This document shows, piece after piece, positions 8,301 to 14,903 of a stretch of 14,903 nucleotides of DNA (position 1 is its first letter; the number at the start of each line of letters is the position of its first letter). The position numbers and the translations under genes are program-made. The stretch spans positions 1-14,903 of the forward strand of contig CAMLKN010000028.1 in assembly GCA_946480655.1 (NCBI GenBank), in the 5' to 3' direction. This stretch comes from an uncultured Devosia sp. GTDB taxonomy: Bacteria > Pseudomonadota > Alphaproteobacteria > Rhizobiales > Devosiaceae. The notes below the pieces were generated by a model. It was not told the DNA's origin. It saw only the letters and a list, made by a program, of their open reading frames with translations, and made no database searches.

Positions 8301-8969
8301 TCACGCCACCTGCTTGAGGACCGACGCGAAGAGGGCCCGCCCATCATCGCCGCCATGCGCGGCTTCGATCAGGTTTTCCGGGTGCGGCATCAGGCCCAGC
8401 ACATTCTTCTGCTCGTTGAAGATGCCGGCAATGTCGTGGATCGAGCCGTTGGGATTGGTGCCCTCGGCGTAGCGGAAGGCCACGCGGCCTTCGCCCTCGA
8501 TACGCTTGAGCGTCTCGGCATCGGCAAAGTAATTGCCATCGTGATGGGCCACCGGGCAGCGGATGATCTGGCCCTTGGCGTAGCCCCGGGTGAAGTCGGT
8601 CTCGGCATTGACGACTTCGAGCTTGACCTCGCGGCAGACGAATTTGAGCGAGGTATTGCGCATCAGCGCGCCGGGCAGAAGCCCTGCCTCGATAAGGATC
8701 TGGAAGCCGTTGCAGACGCCGAGGACCTTGACACCCTTGGCAGCGCGCTCGCGCAGCTTGTCCATGATGGGGGAGCGGGCAGCGATGGCGCCGCAGCGCA
8801 GATAGTCGCCATAGGAGAAGCCGCCGGGGATGACGATCAGGTCGGCATCGGGAATATCGGCATCCTGGTGCCAGACGACCGCTGGCTTGACGCCCCCGAT
8901 CTTGGTCAGCGCCGCGATCATGTCGCGGTCACGATTGAGGCCCGGAAACACGATGACGGCGGCCTTCAT
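8301..8969 (-). CDS. purQ: Phosphoribosylformylglycinamidine synthase subunit PurQ (glutaminase)
   Basis: This is the class I glutamine amidotransferase subunit (222 aa) that releases ammonia from glutamine for PurL. The catalytic triad is visible: C86 in GVCNGFQ (84-90), with H196 and E198 in MPHPE (194-198). The oxyanion-side [14 protein letters not shown] (47-60) is typical for PurQ. The start at 8969 is preceded by AAGGA about 8 bases upstream. Unlike the usual order, purS is not directly upstream: the two are separated by about 5.1 kb, so purQ must begin its own transcript in the 176-bp gap up to the divergent ORF at 9146. Confidence 0.98.
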   Translation of the reverse strand: MKAAVIVFPGLNRDRDMIAALTKIGGVKPAVVWHQDADIPDADLIVIPGGFSYGDYLRCGAIAARSPIMDKLRERAAKGVKVLGVCNGFQILIEAGLLPGALMRNTSLKFVCREVKLEVVNAETDFTRGYAKGQIIRCPVAHHDGNYFADAETLKRIEGEGRVAFRYAEGTNPNGSIHDIAGIFNEQKNVLGLMPHPENLIEAAHGGDDGRALFASVLKQVA

Positions 8970-9145
8970 CGGTCTATCCTTTTTCGTCTGTCAGGGATGC
9001 GCGAGGCCCTTGTGGTGAGTCTTGCTCCAAAAGGCAAGGGGCTCCGCTGCTTCCCGCGCGAATTGGCAGCTCAATGTGGCGCAAAGGTGGAACTGTGACG
9101 GCCATGGGACCGTTGCTCTCGCACACTGTCACAGGGAGGCCGACC
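8970..9145. other. Divergent intergenic region between purQ and the 52-aa ORF
   Basis: This 176-bp stretch must hold the purQ promoter if purQ is not read from upstream. I found no convincing -35/-10 pair on either strand. Two dyads are visible: CTTGC (9021-9025) with GCAAG (9034-9038), and the longer-range CTGTGAC (9093-9099) with GTCACAG (9128-9134). The second ends inside the Shine-Dalgarno of the plus-strand ORF and could fold in its leader RNA. Confidence 0.4.
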
Positions 9146-9304
9146 ATGCAGCAACAGACACCACCCGAGGCCAGGCCGATGACCGTCCGCGGCAAGGATG
9201 GCAAGGCGCATTTGCTCAGCGACATGAAGCCCGAGCCGCGCCCGGCAACGCCGCAGCCCCGCATAAGGCCGATCGTGCCCACGATCTTCCGTGCGCCCGA
9301 CTGA
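9146..9304 (+). CDS. Small hypothetical protein, 52 aa, the only plus-strand gene
   Basis: I do not recognise it. The case for a real gene is a strong Shine-Dalgarno AGGGAGG (9133-9139) 6 bases before the ATG at 9146, and a strong terminator starting 25 bp after its TGA. The peptide is basic and proline-rich, with a TVRGKDGKAHLLSDMKPEPR core followed by a Pro/Arg-rich tail ending IFRAPD. It has no signal peptide or membrane segment and is probably disordered. It is divergent from purQ and convergent with the acyltransferase gene. A longer in-frame reading from 9074 lacks a good ribosome site. Confidence 0.5.
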   Translation: MQQQTPPEARPMTVRGKDGKAHLLSDMKPEPRPATPQPRIRPIVPTIFRAPD

Positions 9305-9329
9305 GCGGCTCGCAACGGCCAATGAAAAT

Positions 9330-9359
9330 GGGCCGGTCCATCGACCGGCCCTTTCTATT
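9330..9359. terminator. Bidirectional rho-independent terminator
   Basis: GGGCCGGTC (9330-9338) and GACCGGCCC (9343-9351) form a perfect 9-bp stem with a 4-base loop. On the plus strand TTTCTATT follows; on the minus strand ATTTTCATT follows. It separates the plus-strand 52-aa ORF from the acyltransferase gene, whose TAG stop (9355-9357) lies within the plus-side T-run. Confidence 0.85.
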
Positions 9360-10443
9360 CGGCGGGGGCAGGCTGGGCAGACGACCGCGGCCGCGTGCCA
9401 GGCAGGTGCGCCCAGGCGGGACGTTCAAACAGGAAGCGCCCGAAGCCGGTCTTCTGCACGATCCACCACAGGGCCAGCGGCGAAACGATGGCGACTGCCA
9501 TGGTGAGAAGGCTCAAAAGGTTCGGCTCATCCAGACCCAGCCGCAGGAACACGGTGCGCGCAATGCCCATGGGCAGGACGAAGGCCACGTAGATCACCAG
9601 CGATTTCGATCCCATCCAGCGCAGCCAATCCATGAAGGGCAGGCGGGTCAGCATGGCCGCGACCATGCAGATGGCGGCCGCGCCGGCCAGCGCAAGGATC
9701 AGGTGGAGGCCGGGCAGGGCGCCCCAGCCCATCTGGATATGCACCGGATCCATGACGAAGCCGGGCGAGAATACCATGACGGCATTCACCACTGCCCAGG
9801 CGGCGAGGGCGCCAAGTGCCAGCGCGACATGGTCCGCGGACCAGTCGGCGAGCTTGAAGATCCGTGGCGCAAACACGGCGCCAGCATAGAAGTAGACGAA
9901 ATACTCGGCGAACTGGTCGATCAGATAGCTGCCGGTATGGATGCTGGCCATTTGCAGGATGGCGCCGACTGCAAGTACGCCCCAGGCCGAGGCCTTGATC
10001 TCATGCAGGAATTTGGCGACCAGCCCGAAGACCGCCAGCATGTAGATGAACCAGAGCACGCCATAGGGTTCCACCACGGCCCAGGCCAGCGAACTTGCCG
10101 CGCCGCTGAAATCGCGGGCAATCAGCGCTTCCTTGAAGACGATGTGGATCACGGCCCAGAGGGCATAGAAATAGGCGTAGTGCACCACGCGCCGGTCGGC
10201 ATAGCTTTTCCAGGGCCGGTCAATCACCTGGCTCAGGAACAGGCCTGAAAGCACGAAGAATTCCGGCATGCGGAAGGGCGTGGCAAAGGCGATGGTCCAA
10301 TGCAGGAAGCCTACCTGTCCGGTATCCTCGCCGACACTGGCGGCGCAATACATGGTGACCACGAGAAAGATGGACAGGCCCTTGGCCATATCCACCCAGT
10401 CGAGCCTGGATTTGGTGGTTTGCATCATGGTTCCCGTCTTCAT
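9355..10443 (-). CDS. Acyltransferase-3 family membrane protein with altered motif (Tyr for His)
   Basis: This 362-residue protein has about ten membrane helices. The N-terminal motif RLDWVDMAKGLSIFLVV (13-29) and the FRMPEFFVLSGLF segment (57-69) assign it to the acyltransferase-3 (OafA/OpgC-like) family, which moves acetyl or succinyl groups onto extracytoplasmic glycans or lipids. In the family the first helix normally carries a conserved His just after the VV pair; here the aligned residue is Y32 (TMYC, codon TAT). The start is uncertain: ATG 10443 has no good Shine-Dalgarno, while ATG codons at 10428 and 10425 follow a GGGA. It lies 98 bp after the GT-C gene on the same strand and ends at the bidirectional terminator, so it is probably the last gene of the glycan module. 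Confidence 0.88.
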   Translation of the reverse strand: MKTGTMMQTTKSRLDWVDMAKGLSIFLVVTMYCAASVGEDTGQVGFLHWTIAFATPFRMPEFFVLSGLFLSQVIDRPWKSYADRRVVHYAYFYALWAVIHIVFKEALIARDFSGAASSLAWAVVEPYGVLWFIYMLAVFGLVAKFLHEIKASAWGVLAVGAILQMASIHTGSYLIDQFAEYFVYFYAGAVFAPRIFKLADWSADHVALALGALAAWAVVNAVMVFSPGFVMDPVHIQMGWGALPGLHLILALAGAAAICMVAAMLTRLPFMDWLRWMGSKSLVIYVAFVLPMGIARTVFLRLGLDEPNLLSLLTMAVAIVSPLALWWIVQKTGFGRFLFERPAWAHLPGTRPRSSAQPAPAE

Positions 10444-10541
10444 CTGCGGAGAACCTAGACCCGAACCCGATCCGTTGGGGTTAAGCGCGCCGCTTCATCG
10501 GCACAAATGCTTGGATTTGGTAACGAGAGTCTTGCGCTGGT

Positions 10542-11942
10542 CTATTCAATGCGGAAGGCCGCGGCGTCGTAGAAGTCGATACTCTCCTTTTCGCCGATCT
10601 TCACCGGCGTCGCTCCCTGCGCCCTGAAGGCGTCGAGGACCGGTCCGCATCTGATGCAGATCATCCAGAACGGCCTTGCCTTGGCGAGCACCGAGGGCGC
10701 TACGACCTTGGGGGTGTGGTCGCGCCACACGATCGCGTCGGCCAGTTGGCCATTGTTTCCGTTGATCATCCGTATGCCGTTCTCGGCGGCCCATTCGGGA
10801 ATGACCATGTCGGGCCAGCCGACGAGGTCGGTCTCCGGATTGAATCCCGCTCCGGCATCGGCGCGGACGATTGCGTAGAGGTCGTCCTTGGCCCAGCCCG
10901 GTTCGCTGAGGCGCTGGGTCACCACCACGAGACCGACCGCGACCTGGGGAACCAGGAGGGCGATCAGCACCCATCGCCGGGCGCGGTTCATGCCGGCCGC
11001 CATGAAGGCGATGAAGCACAGCATGGTCTGGAACGCAGCGTGCCAGGGCGACCGCCCGTAGATCAGGCCTGCCGCGACCGAAAAGCTGATCAGCAGCGCG
11101 AGCAGGGTCACCAACATGACCGGACGATCGCGCAGCGCAAAGATCAGGGCCACGACGATGATGAGGGCGGTGAGCGGTCCGCGGATGGGCTCGAGCATGA
11201 CGGCCCAGCTCAGGATCTGGAACGTATCCGTCAGGAGGTCACCGGTTTCGGGGCCGGCAGTGGGGTTTCCCAGCCCGGACAGGATTGCCGAGGCGCCGAA
11301 CAGGGCGGCGAGAATGGCAGGCGGCAGGAGCTTGAGGACAGGCGTTCCCTTGCTCGCTTGCCACACCAGCCAGAAGGCGAAGAAGAGGCCGCAGAAGAAG
11401 TGCAGGCCGCAGGCGAGTGCCAGAACCCAGGTGGAGGCGACCGGACGATTGGCGCGGTCGAGCAGGAGGGCCGAGATAACGCAGGTGAAGACCAGCGGAT
11501 AGGGGCGGAAGTGATAGCCCCAATATTGCAGCACGGCGAAGCTGAAGAGCATCAGGACGAGCAGCATGACCTCGCTGCGCAGCAGCCGGTACAGCAGCAC
11601 GGCATTGAGGATGGCGATCCCGGTATTGAGATAGCGTGCGTGGTTGTAGTCCAGTACGGCCGAGATGCTGCGGAGCAGCCAGTGCCAGAGCGGCGGGTGG
11701 CCTTCGCCGGGCAGGATCAGCAAGTCGAGCGGGTTGGTCAACTTGGTGGCAAGCAGCCAGGCTTGGGCTTCGTCGACCCAGGCGTCATGGGTTACGACCA
11801 AGGCGACTTGCAGCACGGCATAGAGGATCACCGCCGCAATGGCGACGACGGTGTCCGCCCGGCTGGGTTCGGCGGGAATATCGGTCCGGTCAGGCGACGC
11901 GGCGCGGAACCAGGCGTTCTTCAATCCTGACAGTGCCTGCAT
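10542..11942 (-). CDS. GT-C fold polyprenyl-phosphate-sugar glycosyltransferase, putative
   Basis: This is a 466-residue polytopic protein. After a polar N-terminal 30 residues comes helix 1 (about 32-50), then a first periplasmic loop with [12 protein letters not shown] (51-62), whose D57-E58 pair sits where the ArnT/PMT-like GT-C enzymes keep their catalytic acid. [13 protein letters not shown] (79-91) is also typical of these transferases. About 9-10 further helices and a soluble C-terminal part from about residue 350 follow. It should use a lipid-phosphate-linked sugar on the periplasmic face; acceptor and sugar are unknown. The ATG at 11942 has GAGGG 5 bases upstream. It overlaps the 3' end of the flavoprotein gene by 53 bp, consistent with coupled translation. 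Confidence 0.85.
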   Translation of the reverse strand: MQALSGLKNAWFRAASPDRTDIPAEPSRADTVVAIAAVILYAVLQVALVVTHDAWVDEAQAWLLATKLTNPLDLLILPGEGHPPLWHWLLRSISAVLDYNHARYLNTGIAILNAVLLYRLLRSEVMLLVLMLFSFAVLQYWGYHFRPYPLVFTCVISALLLDRANRPVASTWVLALACGLHFFCGLFFAFWLVWQASKGTPVLKLLPPAILAALFGASAILSGLGNPTAGPETGDLLTDTFQILSWAVMLEPIRGPLTALIIVVALIFALRDRPVMLVTLLALLISFSVAAGLIYGRSPWHAAFQTMLCFIAFMAAGMNRARRWVLIALLVPQVAVGLVVVTQRLSEPGWAKDDLYAIVRADAGAGFNPETDLVGWPDMVIPEWAAENGIRMINGNNGQLADAIVWRDHTPKVVAPSVLAKARPFWMICIRCGPVLDAFRAQGATPVKIGEKESIDFYDAAAFRIE

Positions 11943-13374
11943 CGCCGCCCTCGTGATATTCAGCGTCCTCGTTGACGGTCCAGACGTTGTGCTGGATCGT
12001 GCCGGCCATGATGTTGCGGGCCGTGAGCATGCCCGTCATCATGGCGTGGTCCTGGTTGTTGTACTTGTGCATGCCGTTGCGACCCGCCAGATGCAGGTTG
12101 CTGAAGCCGGCTTCCAGGCCCTCGGCAATCGTATCGACATGCAGCTTGTAGGCGTCGTCATAGACCGGGTAGGCCTTGGGCTGGCGCACCACTGAGCCAT
12201 CCACGATGTCCTCGGCGCGGGCCAGGCCCAGCTGCGCGATCTCCCGCTTGGCGCGCGCGATGAGATCGGCATCGTCCATGTCCCAGGTCTCGTCGCCGGC
12301 GTTGCAGAAATATTCCATGCCGTAGCAGGCCGTGTCCGGATCGGGCACCATGTCCGGAGACCAGGATTTGAAGTTCTGGATGCGTCCGACCTTCACATTC
12401 GGATCGTGGATGTAGATCCAGTTATCGTCAAAGCTCTCCTTGCCGCGCATGATCAGCCCGACGATGAGGAAATCGCGATAGCGCAGCCCGGCAGCGGCCT
12501 GCGCCACCGCGGGGTCCTTGTCGGCGCCCAACATGCGCACCAGTTCATTGATGGCGGCGGTCGATACGAGGTGGTCTGCCGTGACCTTCGTTTCGCGCCC
12601 CTCGGCATCGGTGACAATGGCAACCCATTGCCCGGTCTGCTTGTGCTGTGTGAGGGCGGTAATGGTCGATCCCATCATCACCTTGCCACCCTGTTCGACG
12701 ATCTTGTCGCGGGCGCGTTCCCACATCTGGCCCGGGCCCAGGCGCGGATAGCGGAAGGAATTGATCAGGGTCTTGATGATCTCGCCCTTGGTTTCAGGCT
12801 TCTTGCCCAGGCCGAAGCTTTGGACAATGGCCTGATAGAGGTTGAGGCCCTTGATGCGCTGGGCCGCCCAGTCGGCGGAAATCTCCGTGCACTTCATGCC
12901 CCAGACCTTCTCGGTATAGGTCTTGAAGAAGATTTCGAAGAGGCGGCGGCCGAAATTGTTGACCACCCATTGCTCAAAACTGACGACGTGGCGATAGGGG
13001 CGAGCCTTGGCCCAGGCATAGGAGAGGACGCAGCGCACAGCTTCGATGGGCCCCAGCTTGATCAGCGCGTCCATGGCGCGCAGCGGGTAATCAAACAGCT
13101 TGCCATTGTAGTAGATGCGGCTCGAGCGCGGGCGCTGCAGCATCTCGTCGCCCATGATCTCGGTCCACCAGGCTTCGACTTCGGCGCTCTTGGAGAAGAA
13201 CCGGTGCCCGCCAATGTCAAAGCGATAGCCCTTGTAGTTCACGGTGCGGGAGATGCCGCCCACATAGACAGGATCGCGCTCGACCACGGCGACGCTGCGC
13301 CCGGCCTTGGTCAATTCATAGGCTGTGGTGAGGCCCGCCGGGCCGGCGCCGATGATGAGGGTTTCGACATGCAT
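11890..13374 (-). CDS. FAD-dependent oxidoreductase/amino-oxidase fold, UDP-galactopyranose-mutase-like
   Basis: This 494-residue protein begins with a Rossmann FAD site GAGPAG (9-14), E32 at the end of strand 2 and a GG pair (39-40). FDIGGHRFF (52-60) and TYTEKVWG (152-159) resemble the H-I-F and Y-T-x-K-x-W-G segments of UDP-galactopyranose mutase. A C-terminal FAD segment reads [19 protein letters not shown]. Relatives near GtrA and GT-C genes are usually annotated only as NAD(P)/FAD-dependent oxidoreductases. A sugar-nucleotide or lipid-linked-sugar mutase is plausible, but an oxidase or isomerase cannot be excluded. The ATG at 13374 shares one base with the GtrA stop (TGATG); an in-frame extension to 13770 only reads through the GtrA gene. 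Confidence 0.9.
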   Translation of the reverse strand: MHVETLIIGAGPAGLTTAYELTKAGRSVAVVERDPVYVGGISRTVNYKGYRFDIGGHRFFSKSAEVEAWWTEIMGDEMLQRPRSSRIYYNGKLFDYPLRAMDALIKLGPIEAVRCVLSYAWAKARPYRHVVSFEQWVVNNFGRRLFEIFFKTYTEKVWGMKCTEISADWAAQRIKGLNLYQAIVQSFGLGKKPETKGEIIKTLINSFRYPRLGPGQMWERARDKIVEQGGKVMMGSTITALTQHKQTGQWVAIVTDAEGRETKVTADHLVSTAAINELVRMLGADKDPAVAQAAAGLRYRDFLIVGLIMRGKESFDDNWIYIHDPNVKVGRIQNFKSWSPDMVPDPDTACYGMEYFCNAGDETWDMDDADLIARAKREIAQLGLARAEDIVDGSVVRQPKAYPVYDDAYKLHVDTIAEGLEAGFSNLHLAGRNGMHKYNNQDHAMMTGMLTARNIMAGTIQHNVWTVNEDAEYHEGGDAGTVRIEERLVPRRVA

Positions 13375-13841
13375 CAGGACACCATGGTTGTTCGAGCGCG
13401 GAGACGTTTCCGGAAGCCGCCGGCAAAGGAAATGTGGCGATGGGCGAGGAAGGAATAGATTGTCACGATGCCCACGGCGCACAGATGGGCCAGCCTCTCG
13501 ACCGGCAGGGAGACGGGGAGGGCCAGAAGGAAGGCAAAGACGGGCAGGCTGAGCAGGGCGACCAGCATGTAGGCCACGACTATGCGCAGCACGGCGGTGG
13601 AGATGGACACGCCGAGAAACGTCAGAAACTGCTGATGGATGCGGCGTCCGTCGGTGCGGAAGACGTAACGACGCGACAACAGGAAATTGACCGTGAGCCC
13701 GCACGCGGCGCCGATGGCGATGGCCAGGCCAAGCGCCAGGGACGCATTTGCCACGACGAACTGCAAGCACAGCTGAACCGTCGCAACATCCACTACGGTG
13801 GCTGCTCCGGCGGTCAGCAGATATTTTGGAAATGAAGCCAA
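13374..13841 (-). CDS. GtrA family membrane protein (putative polyprenyl-phosphate-sugar flippase)
   Basis: This is a 155-residue protein with four hydrophobic helices (about residues 8-30, 36-56, 74-94 and 112-133) and the family signature [10 protein letters not shown] at 52-61, followed by a basic C-terminus. GtrA-type proteins are thought to translocate undecaprenyl-phosphate-linked sugars for membrane glycosyltransferases, which fits the GT-C gene two genes downstream. The reading frame opens with TTG at 13841, and a stop codon lies only two codons further upstream. No ATG exists before helix 1, so TTG is the likely start although no clear Shine-Dalgarno precedes it. It overlaps the flavoprotein start by one base. 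Confidence 0.85.
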   Translation of the reverse strand: MASFPKYLLTAGAATVVDVATVQLCLQFVVANASLALGLAIAIGAACGLTVNFLLSRRYVFRTDGRRIHQQFLTFLGVSISTAVLRIVVAYMLVALLSLPVFAFLLALPVSLPVERLAHLCAVGIVTIYSFLAHRHISFAGGFRKRLRARTTMVS

Positions 13842-13851
13842 GTGCTAGTCG

Positions 13852-13877
13852 TTCACGTCAGAGTGTTTCAACGTGAA
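13852..13877. promoter_or_regulatory. Inverted repeat TTCACGT-N12-ACGTGAA upstream of the GtrA gene
   Basis: A perfect 7-bp inverted repeat (13852-13858 with 13871-13877) lies 11-36 bp upstream of the TTG start, in the leader of the glycan module. Spacing of about two helical turns between arm centres would suit a dimeric regulator. No matching promoter could be placed with confidence. Confidence 0.35.
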
Positions 13878-13957
13878 GCTAGCTGGGCCCGGCTTAACAA
13901 AGGGTCACTAAAACAGTGTCGGACAGCAAATCCGCAGTGTTCTACTTTGACCGAGTG

Positions 13958-13972
13958 GCCTGTCAGACAGGC
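13958..13972. other. Palindrome GCCTGTC-A-GACAGGC at the end of the small peptide frame
   Basis: A perfect 7-bp dyad about one central base that includes the stop codon of the 30-aa frame. It could form a 5-bp hairpin in RNA or a protein site in DNA. No T-run follows on either strand, so it is not called a terminator. Confidence 0.4.
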
Positions 13973-14055
13973 ACGGACGCGTAGGCCGCAAACAGAAGGC
14001 CGAGCGAAGAGAAGAACATGACGGTGAGGGCGATCTGGGTCTTGCGCATAGTCAT
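13963..14055 (-). CDS. Possible 30-aa single-helix membrane peptide
   Basis: A short frame begins with ATG at 14055 (second ATG at 14049) and ends with TGA at 13963-13965. AGGA lies 4 bases before the first ATG and 10 before the second. The peptide has a positively charged start (MRKTQ) and one continuous hydrophobic stretch (IALTVMFFSSLGLLFAAYA), ending SVPV, as in small membrane proteins. It sits 49 bp after purS and 121 bp before the GtrA gene, on the same strand. I know no family for it. The hydrophobic pattern and ribosome site support it; length and GC-rich context mean chance cannot be excluded. Confidence 0.45.
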   Translation of the reverse strand: MTMRKTQIALTVMFFSSLGLLFAAYASVPV

Positions 14056-14104
14056 ACGGTCCTGCGCCAAAGGGGGCGCGAAAAAGGTTGTAGCCGGAGA
14101 GGCG

Positions 14105-14347
14105 TTAATTTGTGATTTCGACCGAGTAGTTTTCGATCACGGTGTTGGCGAGGAGCTTTTCGCACATCGCGTTGATCTGGGAACGCGCGGATTCCGCATC
14201 GGTTCCCGACACCTCGAAATCGAATACCTTGCCCTGCCGGACGCCGGCAACCCCAGCAAAGCCGAGGCTGGCCAGCGAGCCTTCGATAGCCTGGCCCTGG
14301 GGGTCGAGAACGCCGTTCTTGAGCGTGACGATGACGCGCGCCTTCAT
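14105..14347 (-). CDS. purS: Phosphoribosylformylglycinamidine synthase subunit PurS
   Basis: At 80 residues this is the usual PurS length. The sequence starts with the strand KARVIVTLKNGVLDPQGQAI (2-21), followed by the family-typical VRQGKVFDFEV strand around 36-46 and a C-terminal helix with CEKLLANTVIENY. PurS dimers bridge PurL and PurQ and help pass ammonia between them. AGGGA lies about 9 bases before the ATG at 14347, and the gap to purC is 20 bp, so the two are cotranscribed. purQ does not follow directly as expected; it lies about 5.1 kb further on. Confidence 0.96.
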   Translation of the reverse strand: MKARVIVTLKNGVLDPQGQAIEGSLASLGFAGVAGVRQGKVFDFEVSGTDAESARSQINAMCEKLLANTVIENYSVEITN

Positions 14348-14367
14348 TGCAGCTTTCCCTAAAATGA

Positions 14368-14903
14368 TTACTGGACCAGGCGCGGACCGGTGGTCAGCGC
14401 ATTGTCGTTTTCAACAAGGATGCCGAGGCGCTGGGCGACCTCGCGATAGTTCTCGACGAGGCCCCCGAGGCCTTCGCGGAAACGGTCCTTGTCCATCTTG
14501 TTGCGGGTCTTGATGTCCCACAGGCGGCAATTGTCCGGGCTGATCTCGTCGGCCAGGACAATGCGCATCATGTCACCCTCATAGAGGCGACCGCATTCGA
14601 TCTTGAAGTCGACGAGCTGGATGCCCACGCCCATGAACAGGCCGGTCAGGAAATCGTTGATGCGGACAGCCAGGCTCATGATGTCATCGAGCTCGGCGGG
14701 GGTCGCCCAGCCAAAGGCGGTAATATGCTCTTCCGACACCATCGGGTCGCCCAGGGCGTCGTCCTTGTAGCAGAATTCGATGATCGAGCGGGGCAGGCGC
14801 GTGCCGGGCTCGAGGCCGAGGCGCTTTACCAGCGAGCCGGCGGCCACGTTGCGCACGATCACTTCAAGCGGCACGATCTCGACTTCCTTGATCAGCTGCT
14901 CGC
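14368..14903 (-). CDS. purC: SAICAR synthetase PurC (N-terminus outside the window)
   Basis: About 178 codons of the C-terminal part are visible; the full enzyme is about 250 residues, and the start lies beyond the right edge. The visible part begins [18 protein letters not shown] and has the [13 protein letters not shown] segment, the [12 protein letters not shown] segment, VDFKIECGR, and CRLWDIKT near the end, all characteristic of PurC. It joins aspartate to CAIR with ATP to give SAICAR. It is the first gene visible of the purC-purS transcript. The frame is open to the window end; the GTG at 14874 is internal, not a start. Confidence 0.96.
   Translation of the reverse strand, partial: EQLIKEVEIVPLEVIVRNVAAGSLVKRLGLEPGTRLPRSIIEFCYKDDALGDPMVSEEHITAFGWATPAELDDIMSLAVRINDFLTGLFMGVGIQLVDFKIECGRLYEGDMMRIVLADEISPDNCRLWDIKTRNKMDKDRFREGLGGLVENYREVAQRLGILVENDNALTTGPRLVQ

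Noticed and set aside
8974..9315. Open frame of 113 codons on the minus strand upstream of purQ
   Set aside because: No Shine-Dalgarno, no recognisable domain, opposite the better supported 52-aa ORF, and its start lies within a few bases of that ORF's stop; treated as chance.
9022..10248. Open frame of 408 codons on the plus strand across the small ORF and opposite the acyltransferase
   Set aside because: It crosses the bidirectional terminator and encodes a low-complexity hydrophilic peptide typical of antisense shadows.
10716..11930. Open frame of 404 codons on the plus strand opposite the GT-C gene
   Set aside because: Antisense shadow: its composition is dominated by G, E, D, Q and H, without a domain, while the minus strand gives a clear membrane protein.
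12406..13458. Open frame of 350 codons on the plus strand opposite the flavoprotein gene
   Set aside because: Antisense shadow of a gene with unmistakable FAD motifs.
13375..13770. N-terminal extension of the flavoprotein by 132 residues
   Set aside because: The extension lies in another frame of the GtrA gene, and the FAD-binding site begins within ten residues of the ATG at 13374, as in the family.
14064..14079. Hairpin GCGCC/GGCGC between purS and the 30-aa frame as a terminator
   Set aside because: On the minus strand the T-run precedes rather than follows the stem, so it does not fit a rho-independent terminator for purS.

Overview
The window reads as a stretch of chromosome from a high-GC alphaproteobacterium of the Hyphomicrobiales (Rhizobiales), possibly a Devosia-like lineage. 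This placement rests on the purC-purS-purQ-purL gene set next to bolA and a CGFS monothiol glutaredoxin, an arrangement typical of that order, and on the look of the proteins. No rRNA or tRNA marker is present, so genus-level placement is only a guess. Every confident gene except one small ORF lies on the minus strand, so biological reading order runs from high to low coordinates.

Right to left: (a) 14903-14105 holds the 3' part of purC (N-terminus outside the window) and purS. (b) 14055-9355 interrupts the purine set with a possible 30-residue membrane peptide and a tightly packed envelope-glycan module: a GtrA-family flippase, a UDP-galactopyranose-mutase-like flavoprotein, a GT-C type membrane glycosyltransferase and an acyltransferase-3 family membrane protein. 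The module ends at a strong bidirectional terminator (9330-9351). (c) 9304-8970 carries a short plus-strand ORF (52 aa) divergent from purQ. (d) 8969-5410 resumes purine synthesis with purQ, a Pr6Pr-family membrane protein wedged between purQ and purL, then purL, closed by a clear terminator at 5331-5379. (e) 5318-4716 is an exported protein of unknown function. (f) 4625-3056 is a compact run of bolA, a DUF6665-like gene, a HIT hydrolase and a HAD hydrolase, the last three joined by ATGA overlaps. (g) 2961-2626 is grxD, with its own good promoter and a terminator. (h) 2600-2440 contains a composite palindromic intergenic repeat. (i) 2306-1 holds two MFS transporters, the second (Bcr/CflA type) cut by the window edge.

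Functionally, PurS, PurQ and PurL form the formylglycinamidine-ribonucleotide synthase complex (step 4 of IMP synthesis), and PurC acts at the later SAICAR step. BolA and GrxD are known partners that bind a shared [2Fe-2S] cluster. The GtrA, flavoprotein, GT-C and acyltransferase genes look like a unit that decorates a cell-surface polymer or lipid with a lipid-linked sugar; its product cannot be named from sequence. The most unusual features are the splitting of the pur genes by this glycan module, a Tyr in place of the conserved His of the acyltransferase-3 motif, and the set of small genes that separate bolA from grxD.
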